From assembly GCF_029168945.1 (NCBI RefSeq), contig NC_083604.1, positions 41,101,686 to 41,165,685 of the forward strand: a DNA stretch of 64,000 nt, written 5' to 3'. The stretch's first letter is position 1, and every line of letters starts with the position of its first letter. This DNA comes from Cannabis sativa. Lineage: Eukaryota; Streptophyta; Magnoliopsida; Rosales; Cannabaceae. The position numbers and the translations under genes are program-made. Below the pieces are notes generated by a model. That model did no database searches, was not told the origin of the DNA, and saw nothing but the letters and a program-made list of their open reading frames with translations. Shown here in pieces: positions 12,401 through 24,813 of this stretch.

Positions 12401-14232
12401 CGACACATGACCTAGAGTTGGTCGCGGTGGTTTTTGCATTGAAGATTTGGCGGCATTACCTTTACGGGGAAAAGTGTGAAATCTATACCGACCATAAAAG
12501 TCTCAAATATTTCTTTACTCAGAAGGATTTGAATATGAGACAAAGGCGTTGGTTGGAGTTAGTGAAAGATTACGACTGTGAGATCCTCTATCATCCCGGA
12601 AAGGCCAATGTAGTGGCCGATGCCCTGAGCAGAAAGGATCCCGGGCAAGTAGCTAGTATGGTTCAGATCTCACCTCAGCTAGCAGAGGATATGGTTAGAT
12701 CCAGCATTGAGTTTGTGGTAGGTCAGCTTCACAACTTAACGCTACAATCTGACTTGTTGGAAAGAATAAAAGTCGCTCAGATGACGGATCCAGAGTTAGT
12801 GAAGATCCGAGATGAGGTGTTGGTTGGTCAAGCCAAGGACTTTTCAGTGTCAGACAGTGGGATGCTTTTGTATAAAGCCAGGGTTTGTGTTCCGAATAGT
12901 GTGGAACTTAGGAATGAAATCTTTGAGGAGGCTCATTCTACCCCGTATTCTCTGCATCCCGGCACCACTAAGATGTACCAAGATTTGAAACTGTACTTCT
13001 GGTGGAGCGGTATGAAGAAGAATTTGGTAGAATTCGTATCGAGATGCCTCACTTGTCAGCAGATTAAGGTTGAACATCAGAGACCAGCAGGGTTGTTGTA
13101 GCCTCTAACCTTACCAGAATGGAAATGGGAAGATATCACGATGGATTTTGTGGTCGGGTTACCTAGGACCACGGGTTTGTATGATTCCATCTGGGTAGTG
13201 GTGGACCGATTTACGAAATCTGCTCATTTTCTGCCGGTTAGAACAACATTTACAGTGGATCAATTGGCAGAGTTGTATGTCAGAGAGATAGTAAGACTTC
13301 ACGGGGTACCGAAGTCTATAGTTTCGGACAGGGATCCGAAATTCACCTCCAAATTTTGGCAAAGTTTGCAACGGGCAATGGGTACAAAGCTGAAATTTAG
13401 TACAGCATTTCATCCTCAGACAGATGGTCAGTCCGAAAGGACAATTCAGATATTGGAGGACATGTTGAGAGCCTGTGTTATGGACTTTGAAGGCTCATGG
13501 AATAAGTATCTACCGTTAGTAGAATTTTCTTACAACAACAGTTACCAGAGTACGATAGGGATGGCTCCCTATGAACTGTTATACGGTAGGAAATGTAGAT
13601 CTCCTATCCACTGGGATGAGACAGGGGAGAGGAAATACCTAGGTCCAGAGTCAGTGTAGCGGACCAATGAGGCAATAGAGAAGATTAAAGCTAGAATGCT
13701 TGCCTCACAGAACAGACAGAAGAGTTACGCAGATCCGAAACGCAGAGATGTTGAGTTCCAAGTAGGGGACCATGTGTTTTTACGGGTATCTCCGATGAAG
13801 GGGATCAAACGTTTCGGGAAAAGAGGCAAGTTATGCCCTAGATTTACAGGACCTTTCGAGATTCTCGAGAAGATAGGTCAAGTGGCATACCGGTTAGCAT
13901 TGCCTCCAGCCTTATCAGCAGTTCACAACGTATTCCATGTCTCGATGTTGAGAAAATACGTTTTAGATCCCTCTCATATTCTCAGTTATGAGAGTCTTGA
14001 GTTACAGCCAGACATGACTTATGAGGAACAGCCAGTGCAGATCCTGGATAGAAAGGATAAAGTCCTTCGGAATAAGACCATAGCATTGGTCAAGGTTCTC
14101 TGGAGAAACAGCAAGGTGGAGAAAGCCACCTGGGAGCTAGAGTCAGATATGAGAGCTCAATATCTAGAGTTATTCAGGTTAGATTTCGGAGACGAAATCG
14201 GGGGGGATAGTTGTAAAGCCCGCTTAGTTTAA
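9493..14232 (+). pseudogene. Gypsy gag-pol polyprotein, interrupted by four nonsense codons
   Basis: One reading frame of about 1580 codons runs from ATG 9493 to TAA 14230-14232, ending 21 bp inside the 3' LTR. Order: basic Arg/Gly-rich N-terminus, gag domain (about 9856-10400), zinc knuckle CFHCGMPGHFKRDC (about 10660), protease DSGATHSYV (about 10855), reverse transcriptase with FIDDILVYS (about 11860), RNase H starting [10 protein letters not shown] (about 12300), integrase with its zinc region (HPGTT...CLTCQQ) and catalytic residues in MDFVVGLPR, SDRDPKF and DGQSERT, then a chromodomain-like tail (ILDRKDKVLRNKT). There is no frameshift. Stops at 9850, 10927, 13099 and 13657 each fit a single C-to-T or G-to-A change. 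This copy cannot make full-length protein. Confidence 0.93.
14198..14211 (+). other. Gypsy polypurine tract
   Basis: A G-rich run (tcgggggggatagt) ends immediately before the 3' LTR, the expected position of the plus-strand primer. It overlaps the last codons of gag-pol. Confidence 0.75.
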
Positions 14233-16576
14233 TTTGGAAATTAGCAGTTAATTATGATTAATTATGAAAATTATTTATAGCTATTTAAATAATTTATAAT
14301 ACTGTGATTTATGGAATTCAGTGATGCATTTTATGTCATTCAGTAGTTTTCATATTTTGCATTTTCGGTGCCCGGTATTTTGGAACCCGGCGTTTGGCTC
14401 AGTAGAAATTACAACTTAGTATGTTAGTAGTTTGGGACGGTTTATTAGACATTGGGAATGTCGGGAATGGCCGGGAATTTAGAATTTCCCAAAAATACCC
14501 CTTTAGTATGATTTATGTGGTTTTAAGGTGGAGGGGCAAAATGGTCTTTTTGTCCCATTAGTGTTTTGTCTTTTAGTGACTTTATTATTTGAAAATAAAT
14601 GTTTATTTAATTAAGTGTTGGCTGAAATGGAATTGATTTATATTAAGTAGCTTTTATTTCTCTTTTTCAAAAAATCAACACTTAGCCAAAAATAGAAATT
14701 TTCCCAAAAACACTCTCTCTTTTCCTCTCTCTCTCGGCTGGGTATGTATGTGCAAGGAGTTGAATTTTTCCTTTGATCTTCAAGCTATTTCTCTTCCAAT
14801 CTAAGCACTCTTCAAGCTAGGTTAGCTCCTCTTCTTTGTTTCTTTAAAAATATGTTGAATTTATGATGAAATAGTTAATGCATGCATGATTGTTAGTGGT
14901 TGTTGTTGCTGTGAATTTGTTCTTAATTTCAGAGGTTTAAAGCTTGTTAGATTAGGGTTATTTAAGTTTTTTGAAGCATGATAGTTAGGTTGAGTAAAGC
15001 TTTGGTTTTTTTCTATGTAATATATGTGATTTTTGAAGGAAATGGTTATGTTTTGTTGCTGTGATGTTGTGGAAGTTTGTTTGTGTTTCCAGAGGTTATT
15101 CTAAGCTTGTTTATGTAAGTTTAGATGGATTTGATTGCATGCTAGCTAAGTTTGCTCAAGTTTGAGTTTAGAACTCAAAGCTTGAGCTCTAATGGTGATT
15201 TTTGAATTTGTGCAATCTGGGTGGTTTTGATGCCTTAGAAATGTTCTAGGGGTTATATGGAATAGGTCTGGAAAGTTTGAATCAATCTGGAGTTGATTTG
15301 GTTGAGATATGAATTTTTGATTGTTGCTGCCTGCGAGGAACCGGAATTCCGGTTGTGCATCCGGAATTCCGGATGGGGGGTCCTGAATTTTCCAGAACCG
15401 GAATTCCGGTTGGGCAACCGGTCTACCGGTTGGGGAATTTTCAGAAACCCTAGTTTTCCTCGTTTTTTTGTTTTAGGGGGTATTGCCATGCTTTTTATCG
15501 ATAGGGAAACTTTTAGTTCCTAGTTTAAGTCCCCGGGAAGTGATTTAGCGTGTCACTTATAGTGTTGTGATTTTTATGGTTTAGGAGCCTGTAATCCGCC
15601 GTGCAGTTAAAGTTCCAGTCAGGTTGACCGGCACACCTGAATTCGGAATCCATGTAAGATTAGTATAACAGTATGCATATGTAGAATACATGTTTAGCGT
15701 GCATGTTGGAAGCCTGTTAGATTACTTTAGTTGTATGTTGGCTTCGAACCATCCAACCCTGTCACGTCGGTACAGGCTGGAGTATGACCAGCAGCCGGGT
15801 ATGACCGGTTCGACCGATCAGGCTGACACTTGGTTGGTGGTTCCGTACTATTGACGTATCCCGTCGGTATAGGCTGGAGTATGACCAGCAGCCGGAGTAT
15901 GACCGGTTCGACCGATCAGGAGGATATAGTAACACGTCGGTACAGGCTGGAGTATGACCAGTAGCCGGAGTATGATCGGTTCGACCGATCAGGTTGTTAC
16001 GTGTCAATAGTACCGTCCCTATGAACGTTTAGAACTCAGTACCATGTTGGACATGGCAGTAGTGGCTCAGTACCGTGTTGGACACGGCAGTAGCGGGACT
16101 CAGTATCGTGTTGGACACGGCAGTCAGGGTTATGATCAGGGGTATGGGCGTCTGATCATAACCGGGATTATGTATGAGTATTATTATGCTTTTCTTACTG
16201 AGTCTGTCGACTCACAGTTCTACGTTTATGTGTAGGTAAAAGCAAGGCTAAAGCTGATGGACCGTGAGCGAGCTTGTGAGGATTGTACATGTCGGGGCGG
16301 TTAGGCCTGGAGCGTACGATCATCGGGACAGCGAGGCTGATTTTTGTAACTGGTCGCTAGGCGACATTTATTTTGTGTATCAGTTAAACAGTTAAATATT
16401 TTTGTAAATAATTTTATAATCGGGATCCCGAGTCTTTTGTAATATTATTTTATAAGTTTAATTAAAAAGCAAAAATTTTAATTAATCACGTTTTCCATAA
16501 ACCTCGTTGATTAGCAACGAGCTGCACATCATGTTTAAAAATCACGTAATACGCCTAAGTTAGTTAGGGTGTTACA
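14212..16576 (+). repeat. Gypsy 3' LTR
   Basis: The 2365-bp LTR is near-identical to 6933-9247. It is about 50 bp longer because one roughly 55-bp repeat is more complete (about 15950-15985) and the hairpin repeat has three copies (16042-16120) rather than two. All four palindromes (15339-15431) are perfect here; one is mutated in the 5' LTR. Confidence 0.92.
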
Positions 16577-16581
16577 TCTTT

Positions 16582-17724
16582 CCTTTTATGGTTTCTAGGT
16601 TTAGCTATGTTGAAGAGTTCGTTATTAAGGACAATCGGTATATCCGGTCTTAAAACATAAAGCCCTTATTCCATGTGAGCAACACATAATTGAATGCCAT
16701 TACAAGAAATAGTGCAAATAGAACTCAAAAAATTTAATTGATAAAATTGTGTTTGTAAACATGAAACACTAATCAAGTTTCTACTAAAATTCAGAATAAA
16801 CAAAACATTATCTAAAAGCAATAATATATTCTAAAACTTGAGGCGAGCTTTTCCCCTAGCTTGGACCAATACTAATTCGTCATTCCCAACTTTGAGCTTC
16901 AACTCCCCTTGATTTAGATAATCCCAAGTTTCAAGCAACTACAATGAAGAACGAACATGATTAGTAGATCCATAATCAACAATCCAAATGGATTTGTCAT
17001 TCTCTAAAACATATAATTCAAAAATAAAAGCATTACCTTCGTTCCAATGGTTTTGAAGTCTGGGACATCTAGATTTCAAATGTCCTTTCTCTCCACAGTG
17101 AGAACACAGAAGAGTATGTCTGCTCAGTTGTTCTTTAATTGTTTCAATTGCTGGTTCAATTTTGATTCTAGCTCTCAAAATTGAAGTCCAAGAAGCAGCA
17201 TCGTCAGAGGCATCATCATTAATTTCTTCAGCTTTCCTCTTGCCCTTATCTGCAAAACTGGAGGGAGCCCTCCTTGAAGGTAGCAAAGGTCGTTCATAAG
17301 TACGCAGTTATATGTCTAGCTTGTCTATGTCGGATGAGTTAAAATTGTTGATCATGTATGATACAACAAATCCATTATACTCAGGTGGAAGGCTGTTGAA
17401 AATGAATTGAATCCATTGCTCTTTTGATAAATCAATTCCCAGCAAATTTGCTTTTTGGAACTTCAGGTTCATCATGAGTAAGTGTAAATTAATGCTCTTA
17501 CCAGGAGACATCTTCACACTATAGAGTTCATTTGCAAAGGCATGTAAAAATTGAGGATTGGGGTGCGGGTTGTTCATTTTGACACTACAAATATCAATAA
17601 ACAGAAATAAATTACTTGGTTCAATTAAATTCATACACAGATTCAGAAAATAACAAGTAAGGAAACATGTTTGTAAAAATGCCAAAATAAAACATATCCA
17701 TTTTTTTTCTAAGGTTTTCAACAA
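16582..17724 (-). pseudogene. Copia-1 gag and protease remnant
   Basis: This resumes Copia-1 upstream of the Gypsy insertion. 17308-17724 carries gag-like sequence (SINLHLLMMNLKFQKANL, then LPPEYNGFV). 16939-17286 holds a zinc knuckle, CSHCGEKGHLKSRC, and the start of the protease, WIVDYGSTNHV. Copia proteases normally have DSG or DTG at the active site; here the Ser position is Tyr, which should be inactivating. Below 16939 the frame is broken although protease-like sequence (GELKLKVGNDE) can still be read. No intact ORF remains. Confidence 0.82.
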
Positions 17725-20254
17725 AGTGATACAGTGACCCGTATTACGCGAGAGCCAAAGATATCATTCATTGAATAGAGTAATCGGCTCATATAAAATG
17801 GAAACCATTCTAGCAACCTTTTATTCGATCAAAAAGAGAATTTGACATTGCTTCGTTTTAGTCGAGAGTCAAGGTCATTCCTATTTCATGAGCTTCTACC
17901 ATTGTTACATACTTAAGCCCTACTCTTAGCAGCCACTATTCAGATGAACGTTACTAAAAATAAAAGACTTACAATAATACTTATCTTTCGAGATTCTACG
18001 GTGTTAAATTGCTAATGAACGTCCATCTATTAGGGATGAATCTCACTAAAACAAGAATTATGTAAAACAAACAATGGAGATCGAATATTTCTTTGATTAA
18101 AGCTCATTATTTAAAATAATGTATTTTTAATTAATCACTTATTTTAATCTATATATTTTAATAATGAAAATTACTTAATTTAAGTTGGTCCAAAATTAAT
18201 TAAAATTATTTTTCAACTTTAATTTTATTTTTCACTATAAATTTCGAAATTCTAAATATATATATAAATAATTTTGAAAATATATAAATGTAATAAAATA
18301 AATTCCTGAAAAATATCTAATTTAAGTTGTTCTAAAATAACTACATTTCAACTTAAATAATTTTTTCAAAATTTAATTAGATAACAAAGTAAGTATCTTG
18401 AACTAATCACCTCAATTTAAAAAAAATATTCCTATTTAAGTTGATTAACAAATTTTCAACTTAAAAATATTTTTAAAGAATATCTGAATAATTAGTTTTC
18501 TAGAAAAATCTATTTAATTATTAATTTCAAATATTATAATTTAAGTTGACCCAAAAATAATTTAAAAAATCAATTTTCAACATAAATATATTTTCTATGA
18601 AAATTAAAATGATTAAATATCTAGAAAAATCTAATTAGTTATAAATTCTTTATTTAATTAAATAAAGAAAAATATATGTAGTTTATCTTGAATATATTTC
18701 ATTAAATTAAGTGTGTTTTTCTTAAATTAATTTCAAAATTATCTGATGAAAAATTAATTTCATATATTCTGAAAATTAATTATGTTGCTAATCAATTTTA
18801 TTAGGTTAAACTAGTGTAATTAACCTATTACAATTATTCAAGTAAGACAAATGGACCTTCACAATTGAGGTTATTCATGTGAGGGAGAGTTGGGTTCAGT
18901 ATGTCGTACCCACTACTATGGCCCCTTAACTCTCACACAAGGCCCAAAAGGAGAGGAATTTAACCTTAATTAAACAACTATTATTCATTGAATAAGCCCA
19001 ATACTATTGGACCTAAATAAAATCTATCAAATGTGATAATTTTATTTTAGCAACCTAGTCCATTTTAATAATCAAAATTAAATGGGTTCCTTATATGCAT
19101 CTAGGCCCAAAGTAAACATATAGGCACAGGCACACACTGATTTAGATGGATCCTATCATGTTACTAGGTTTATACACAGATGAAAGAAGATTACAAATTT
19201 TACCTGTTACAAATTATTTATTTGACCTATTGACAATTGAACTATTGGTATCAGATCACTGGATCTGTCAACGAGTTAACCATAGAAATTTAGATAAAAA
19301 AATTATAGGTTTTATAAAATAATTTTTTAATGATAAACAATATATAAAATACACACATGCAACAAACTGGATAGTTACAAACTATTTATTTGATCTATTG
19401 ACAATTGAACTATTGGTTAAAATCAGATCATTGGATATGTCAACAAGTTAACCATAATAATTTAGATAAAATAATAATAGGTTTTATAAAACAAGTTTTT
19501 AATAATAAACAATATATAAAACAAACACATGCAACAAACTAGATAGTTGGATATAGAATTTATTTAATTTAAATTAATTAAATAATCAAATTAATTTCGA
19601 AAATATTTAAATAATAAAATATTATTTTTGAAATAATTAAATTAAATTAAATAATTGAAATTAAAATTAAACCTATAAATTTAAAAAATTAGGTTTTTTA
19701 ACAAACCTAAATATCTATTCAAAAATATCAACTTTTCAAAATTTATGTTATTTTTTTAAAAAAAAAATAAAATTAAATGTCTAATAAAATAAAATGATAC
19801 ATAAATATCATTTATCTAATTTTATAATTTAATTTAAATAAAATAACAAAAATTTGATAGTTGACAAAATATCGGGTTATATTTTCAAAATTTTCTAGAT
19901 TATTTTATTAAAATATATCTTATTTTAAATTTCAAGTAACGTCATTTTATAAAATGAATTAAATAATGTAAAATATAAAATATCTGACCTTATATTTTAA
20001 AAATAAGATAAAATAATCAAATTTTAAAAAATAAGATAATCAATTAAGCAAAAAAAAAAAAAAATAGATAGATTTCATCTATTTTCAAGTTCAAAATCTA
20101 CTAATATCTAAAATTAATTAAAAAAATAATTAATTTTATTATGATAATTAGATTTGAGATTTGAAAAATAAAAATTTACATACAAAATTATACAAAAAAT
20201 TCAAAACTATTTCCTTGAAAAAACATAAAAAAAAAATGAAAAATTGGAAAAAAT

Positions 20255-20475
20255 TGCATTTGGCTCGGATGGTATGTAGTGCATACCATCCGCGCGCGCA
20301 TGCATGGGTGCATAGCCGAGAAACCTCGGCAGATGAGGCTGCCAGTAGCCTTTCTGCGCGTGGCATGGGGTTTCAGACAGCCCCTTTAGCGTGTTGTGTC
20401 AGACACGTGCTGTCCGAACACGCGTGACACCCGAGTGTCACGGGTGCTCCGCACGCGCACGTGGGGTGATCCCAC
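20255..20475 (-). other. GC-rich hairpin island in Copia-1 leader
   Basis: A sharply bounded GC-rich block in AT-rich sequence. Perfect stems: 20266-20276 with 20282-20292 (11 bp, 5-nt loop), 20315-20320 with 20325-20330 (6 bp) and 20423-20430 with 20435-20442 (8 bp), plus the self-complementary run at 20291-20299. It lies about 280 bp from the primer-binding site. Copia-2 has a comparable block at 35155-35300 at the same distance. A role in RNA dimerisation or packaging is inferred only. Confidence 0.6.
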
Positions 20476-20733
20476 CCCTGATATTTTTATAATTTTCATA
20501 AATTCATAATTAATTCAAATAAAATTGAAATCAAGTTCTGTAAAAAAGTGAATTGCTTAATTTTTTTTCATAGTATCCAAGAAAAATAATTCTAGATTGA
20601 GATTCCAATTATTTTATGTAAAAATTTTGTAAACATTAATCAATCATTAATACACATAGATCAACATGAATCACATCCAAATCACACATACATTGTTTTA
20701 AATCCATATTTCATGAAAGTAAATCATTACCAT

Positions 20734-20746
20734 GACTCTGAGGCCA
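20734..20746 (-). other. Copia-1 primer-binding site
   Basis: On the minus strand TGGCCTCAGAGTC follows the 5' LTR after two bases. It differs from the usual initiator Met site TGGTATCAGAGC mainly at positions 4-5. Confidence 0.65.
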
Positions 20747-20748
20747 GT

Positions 20749-22631
20749 TGTTGAAATATATTTTACCAGGACTTAGATTTGCTAACAAATATGTTTTTAA
20801 CATCCTAAATATGAATTTTAAAAACAATGAAACTTAAACACATAAAGTATAAGAAACCTTACATTGATTGCAGCAGAATTAAATGACTCCTTCCGCTCAG
20901 ATGTCTAACCCTTGTTCCTTTTTGTCATAGAGTATAATCAATATCTGAGCTCAAAACTCCTTCAGTTGTATGGATTCTTCACAGCCTTACACACTATGAT
21001 TGAGGACTTACTTGCTATGGGTGGGTAGGCACTCAATCATTAAGGCTCGAAATTGTTTGTGAAGAACACTCTCAAGGATTCAAAAATTAGAAGAGAAGAA
21101 GAAGAAAGTCTCAAACTCTCTAGTTGACTGACAAGATGTAAACTAGATTTAGAGTCATTAGTTGGATTATGAGACTATTCTTTTCTTTTTATACTAATTC
21201 ACTTATGGTTAGGATTAAATTATATGGAATAAAAAATGATAAAATAATAGAAAAAATAACACTTAATTGTCGGCCATGATGTGAGCCCTACACTAATTAT
21301 ATTTTTGCGATTTTTCTAAACCATTTATCTATTATTTAACAAACATATTTTCTAATTCTAATCCTATAAATGCCAAATTGTTTATTTAATAATTATAATT
21401 AATTATCAAATAAAATTATCATTTATATTATTTATTAATTAGACTCTACAAAGTCTCTTAATTAACAAAGAAACCCTAAAATCTTATTTCTTCACAATCA
21501 AGCCATATCTTAGTGAAAATTTATAAATAAGACATAGTCTAATTTAGAATTATAATTGATTAATTAAAATCAATTAACTGAGTCTTACAAGCCATTTTTC
21601 TCAACTAGTATGGGGACCATGGGCCTATATAATCGAGCTTCCAATAAGTAGATCTAGAATTTACCAAGTAAATTCTCTAACTTATTAATTCCTCCTTGCA
21701 CCACTATAGATTTGGAATTACACTCTCAATTATATAAAACGCTCTATATGTTCCACGATATAGATATGCTATGAATTATCCATTTGTCGTAATCCTAATA
21801 ATCAATGATCCTCTATAGATGATCTACACCAAGTAGAGATAAATTTACCATTATACCCTTCAATATATTTTATCCTTAAAAGACTTAGCTACCTATAATT
21901 GATATTTCAGTGAACTAATATAATCACTGAAATCAGTACTCAACCATTTATCTTTATTAAGCCAAGCTCGAAGGAAATCATCATTTCACTTCTATGTCCA
22001 GATTGAAGCTAGAGATTCCGTATCTATGATTAGCACTCCCACTCAATTGAACTACCATGTCCTTAATCTATATGTCACAAGAAGATCCATTGGTCGACTT
22101 TAATAAACAGATTGAAGAACATAACTAATGCAACTAAACTAAAACCTAACCATCTCAGGATTGAGATCATTTGATCTAAGATCAACAAGGTGATATTGAA
22201 TTGAATAGATATTACGGTAAGTTTATAATATCTTATCCAAGTTCAATATCGGTCCCTTCCGATGCATACTCCATACATCAAACCCAAGCTTACTTTAACC
22301 AATGCCCTAGAAAGAACATAGCACTTATCCAAGGTGCAAGTAAACTACATTGTAGATCATCCTATCAGTTAAACCCTGTGTACTGATAAATTATAGGAAT
22401 ACATTTAATCACACAATCTTGGTTACTTTATACTGTGTTGACAATACAATAAACAATATCATCAATGTGATAAGGATTTGGATGAATTATAAGTCAAATA
22501 AATAAATAAATGATCACATGAACTAAATAACACATTAAATAAGTAATGAAAATAAATCTCTTTCTTTATTGATAAATGAATTTAAAATATCACATTGAAA
22601 TAGAGTTTTATTTAGGGCACAAAGCCCAACA
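20749..22631 (-). repeat. Copia-1 5' LTR
   Basis: The 1883-bp LTR has the plus-strand form TGTTGAAATA to GCCCAACA. It is the full-length reference for the broken 3' LTR at 1-4206. The frame at 22201-22386 is repeated in the other LTR copy and is not a gene. Confidence 0.9.
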
Positions 22632-23173
22632 TAAACTCATTTGATTTTCTTTTCTATTATCTACTAATAAGCAAAGTTTAGAAGAAAAAAAAATAATAAC
22701 TAACAAAATTAAAACTTATGAAAAAAGAAGAACAACAAAAAAAAAATTAATATCATATGTATGCTCATATCATTTTTACACTATTATATATTTAATGATA
22801 AACAAATAAAAAGAAAAACATGAAAAAAATAAGCAAGTAAAATTCATTAAAAAAAAATATAGGAGAAAAAAAAGGGTGAAAATGGTATCTTAAAAAAACA
22901 AATAGAGTAAAAAAAACATGAGAGCTTTTTTAAGAAAATGGAAAAAAAAAAGTTGAAAGATTAAAAAAAATCATTAAAAGGACAAAAATATTAACAATTG
23001 GTAAAAATAAAAACAAAACACATAACTCCAAATATAGCAAATAAAAAAATTAAATTACTAAGATAATCTTATTAAGTTTGAGAAATATATATATAAAAAA
23101 AAAGCAAGAATTGTAGAAAATAAATATAAAATTTAGAGTCATCATATTTTAAATTACAAAATATTTTTATGTA
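22632..23173. other. AT-rich spacer, nothing recognised
   Basis: Purine-rich low-complexity sequence with many A runs between Copia-1 and the left LTR of element X. No gene, repeat ends or target duplications seen. Confidence 0.6.
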
Positions 23174-24086
23174 TGTTTACCGAATATTTTGGAAATTAAA
23201 TATTTTTACGTGGTTCAGGCGTTAACTATCCTTAGTCCACGAGTCCATTTTATTAGGCTCATTGGCCAGTAACTGTTTAAACAAGTAGAGATACAATGGA
23301 CTAAAGCTCCCTTCCACCGTGTTCCTCTTGAAGAAGTGAAAGCTTAGTAGAAATATTTTAGAGTTAATTATAGGATTACAGAAATGTGTTTGCCTGGGAC
23401 GATGAAGAATGAGTCCCCTGTCTCGAAAAAGGGTCCCCCCTTGTGCTTTTTTTGGGTTATTTATAGGCCAACTTCTGTACCTGGGCAGCCTTGGATGGAT
23501 CATCATAGTGGTAAAATCCGACTATTGGATTGGTAGGTGGTGTACTTCCCATATGGCATTTAAGGGTGTCAGGTTGTACTGGTTGTACAGGCTGGGCCTC
23601 GGACGCGTGTCGCCTCAGGGTTGTTCCTATTGAATTTCCCTTATCCCTAATCGTTGGATCATTTAGCCCGACATACAAGGACATGCATGCTCTGTACGAT
23701 AGCGTGTCGTGGGAGACAACCTCTGACGTTGTATATGAAAAAGCCTGGTCATTAGATATGTAGCTTGACACACGTGGGTAGAGCCTCCGCGGGCCAAAGG
23801 CGTACCCTGGACTGATGCATTCTCGAAGTGTTTTGGCCTTTCTGGGAAAATCCATATTCCTCGCGGTAATAGATGTCTTTTGTTCTTAGAACGAAGGGAG
23901 ACTGTGGTTCGCGGTTACCTTCCGCGTTGCTAGTAGTCAGGGAACTCCTTATCACGGAACCTCTTCTCGCGAAGCTGATGCCCTTGTCTTCCCAGAGCAT
24001 CAATTTGAGGAAGTTGGCTAGCTGGTGACACATTATCCATCCTTGATAAAAATCCATTTGTCATCCTTGCAATAGTGCGAATAACA
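23174..24086 (-). repeat. Element X 3' LTR
   Basis: Plus-strand form TGTTTACCG to GAATAACA. It aligns with 41117-41877 from the segment around 23212 (gttcaggcgttaactatcc) onward, with about 215 extra bases near 23485-23700. On the minus strand a TATA-like CTATAAATA lies at about 23455-23465. Frames at 23222-23506, 23457-23855 and 23752-24057 are LTR sequence, not genes. Confidence 0.65.
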
Positions 24087-24813
24087 TTTACCCCCAAGCT
24101 TTTGGGGCGTACTATGGTCTGGGAACTTGCAGTATCTTTTCTTGAGAGATTTTGTGCACGTGGGACTTATGACAAACTTTTTATTACACAACGTCCCTAG
24201 CTGCCAATCTAAAGTGTCATTATTCAGAAGGCATAATTTCTTCTTCTTTCTTGTCATGACTTTCAATGCTGACTTTTAGGTTTTGCGTGCGTGCTAGGCG
24301 CGTGTCCCGTAGGATGTCTAAAATGATGGTGATTGGATCTGCGTAATCTTCGAATTTGCTGAGCATTTTCACAATGCATGCAATGATGGAAGCCGACTGC
24401 TGGGAGGTGATATACCTTCTCAGCTTCCCCCTGATCCAACTATCAGATGTCTATTGGGCAAGCGAGTTGAACCGTCTGCTTCTCGTGGAAGGTGCCTCAT
24501 CCTGGTACCCATTAAATACCCTCAGCAACCTTCATTTTTCTTGCCTATCAAACTAGAGTTCTTTAGTTCCAAGTCTTCCCCTATCTTGTGAGACTTTACT
24601 GTCTTTACAATCAGACATTGATTCAATCGGCAAGGACGGTGCACCAAGATTACCAGCCCCATTTTTCTCTTGACAATTGGTATGCTTTCTTCTCCGTTTA
24701 CTTATTGTAAAGTTTTGAGGCAGTTGTAAGGGTGCATTTTCCCTAAAAATACCAGTTCTGTGTCTGTCATTTTTAAGAATTTTGGGGTCATGCAATGACC
24801 ATTTTTTGCTATT
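24087..24813. other. Element X interior next to 3' LTR
   Basis: Begins with tttacccccaagc; on the minus strand this gives a G-rich tract ending at the LTR, a candidate polypurine primer, and ccccaagcttttgggg (24090-24105) can fold with a 6-bp stem. No coding sequence with recognisable relatives was seen in the rest. Confidence 0.45.

Larger units (their letters stand above)
6933..16576 (+). mobile_element. Tekay-like Ty3/Gypsy chromovirus, complete, inserted in Copia-1
   Basis: This is a 9644-bp element with direct LTRs 6933-9247 and 14212-16576 and 5-bp target copies tcttt at 6928-6932 and 16577-16581. Primer-binding site, one gag-pol frame and a polypurine tract are all in place. The LTRs differ at roughly 2 percent of sites by eye, plus repeat-number changes, so the insertion is fairly recent and much younger than its Copia-1 host. 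The clade call rests on domain order and a C-terminal chromodomain-like segment. Nonsense codons make this copy non-autonomous now. Confidence 0.92.
17725..20748 (-). other. Copia-1 long AT-rich leader
   Basis: About 3 kb of non-coding leader between the 5' LTR and gag. Blocks at 17735-18060 and 18850-18970 are conserved at 31990-32340 and 33670-33790 in Copia-2, so they belong to the family. The remainder is AT-rich low-complexity sequence, except for the GC-rich hairpin island at 20255-20475. No gene was found; the frame at 20161-20427 overlaps the island and is accidental. Confidence 0.75.
1..22631 (-). mobile_element. Copia-1: old Ty1/Copia retrotransposon, left end outside window
   Basis: The element reads on the minus strand. 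Its 5' LTR is 20749-22631 and its 3' LTR is the broken copy at 1-4206. Position 1 aligns with 21682, so about 933 bp of the 3' LTR lie outside the window. Internal parts are leader, gag and protease (16582-20748) and integrase, reverse transcriptase and RNase H (4235-6932), separated by the Gypsy insertion 6933-16576. The two LTRs differ at roughly one site in ten by eye, so the insertion is old. Its left target-site copy cannot be seen; the right flank starts taaac. The clade within Copia was not assigned. Confidence 0.9.

Noticed and set aside
20148..20427. ORFs on both strands over the GC-rich island
   Set aside because: Composition effect of a stop-poor GC-rich stretch inside a Copia leader.
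23222..24266. Overlapping minus-strand ORFs of 77-132 residues as genes
   Set aside because: They lie in an LTR, have no recognisable domain, and the matching frames in the second LTR are broken differently.
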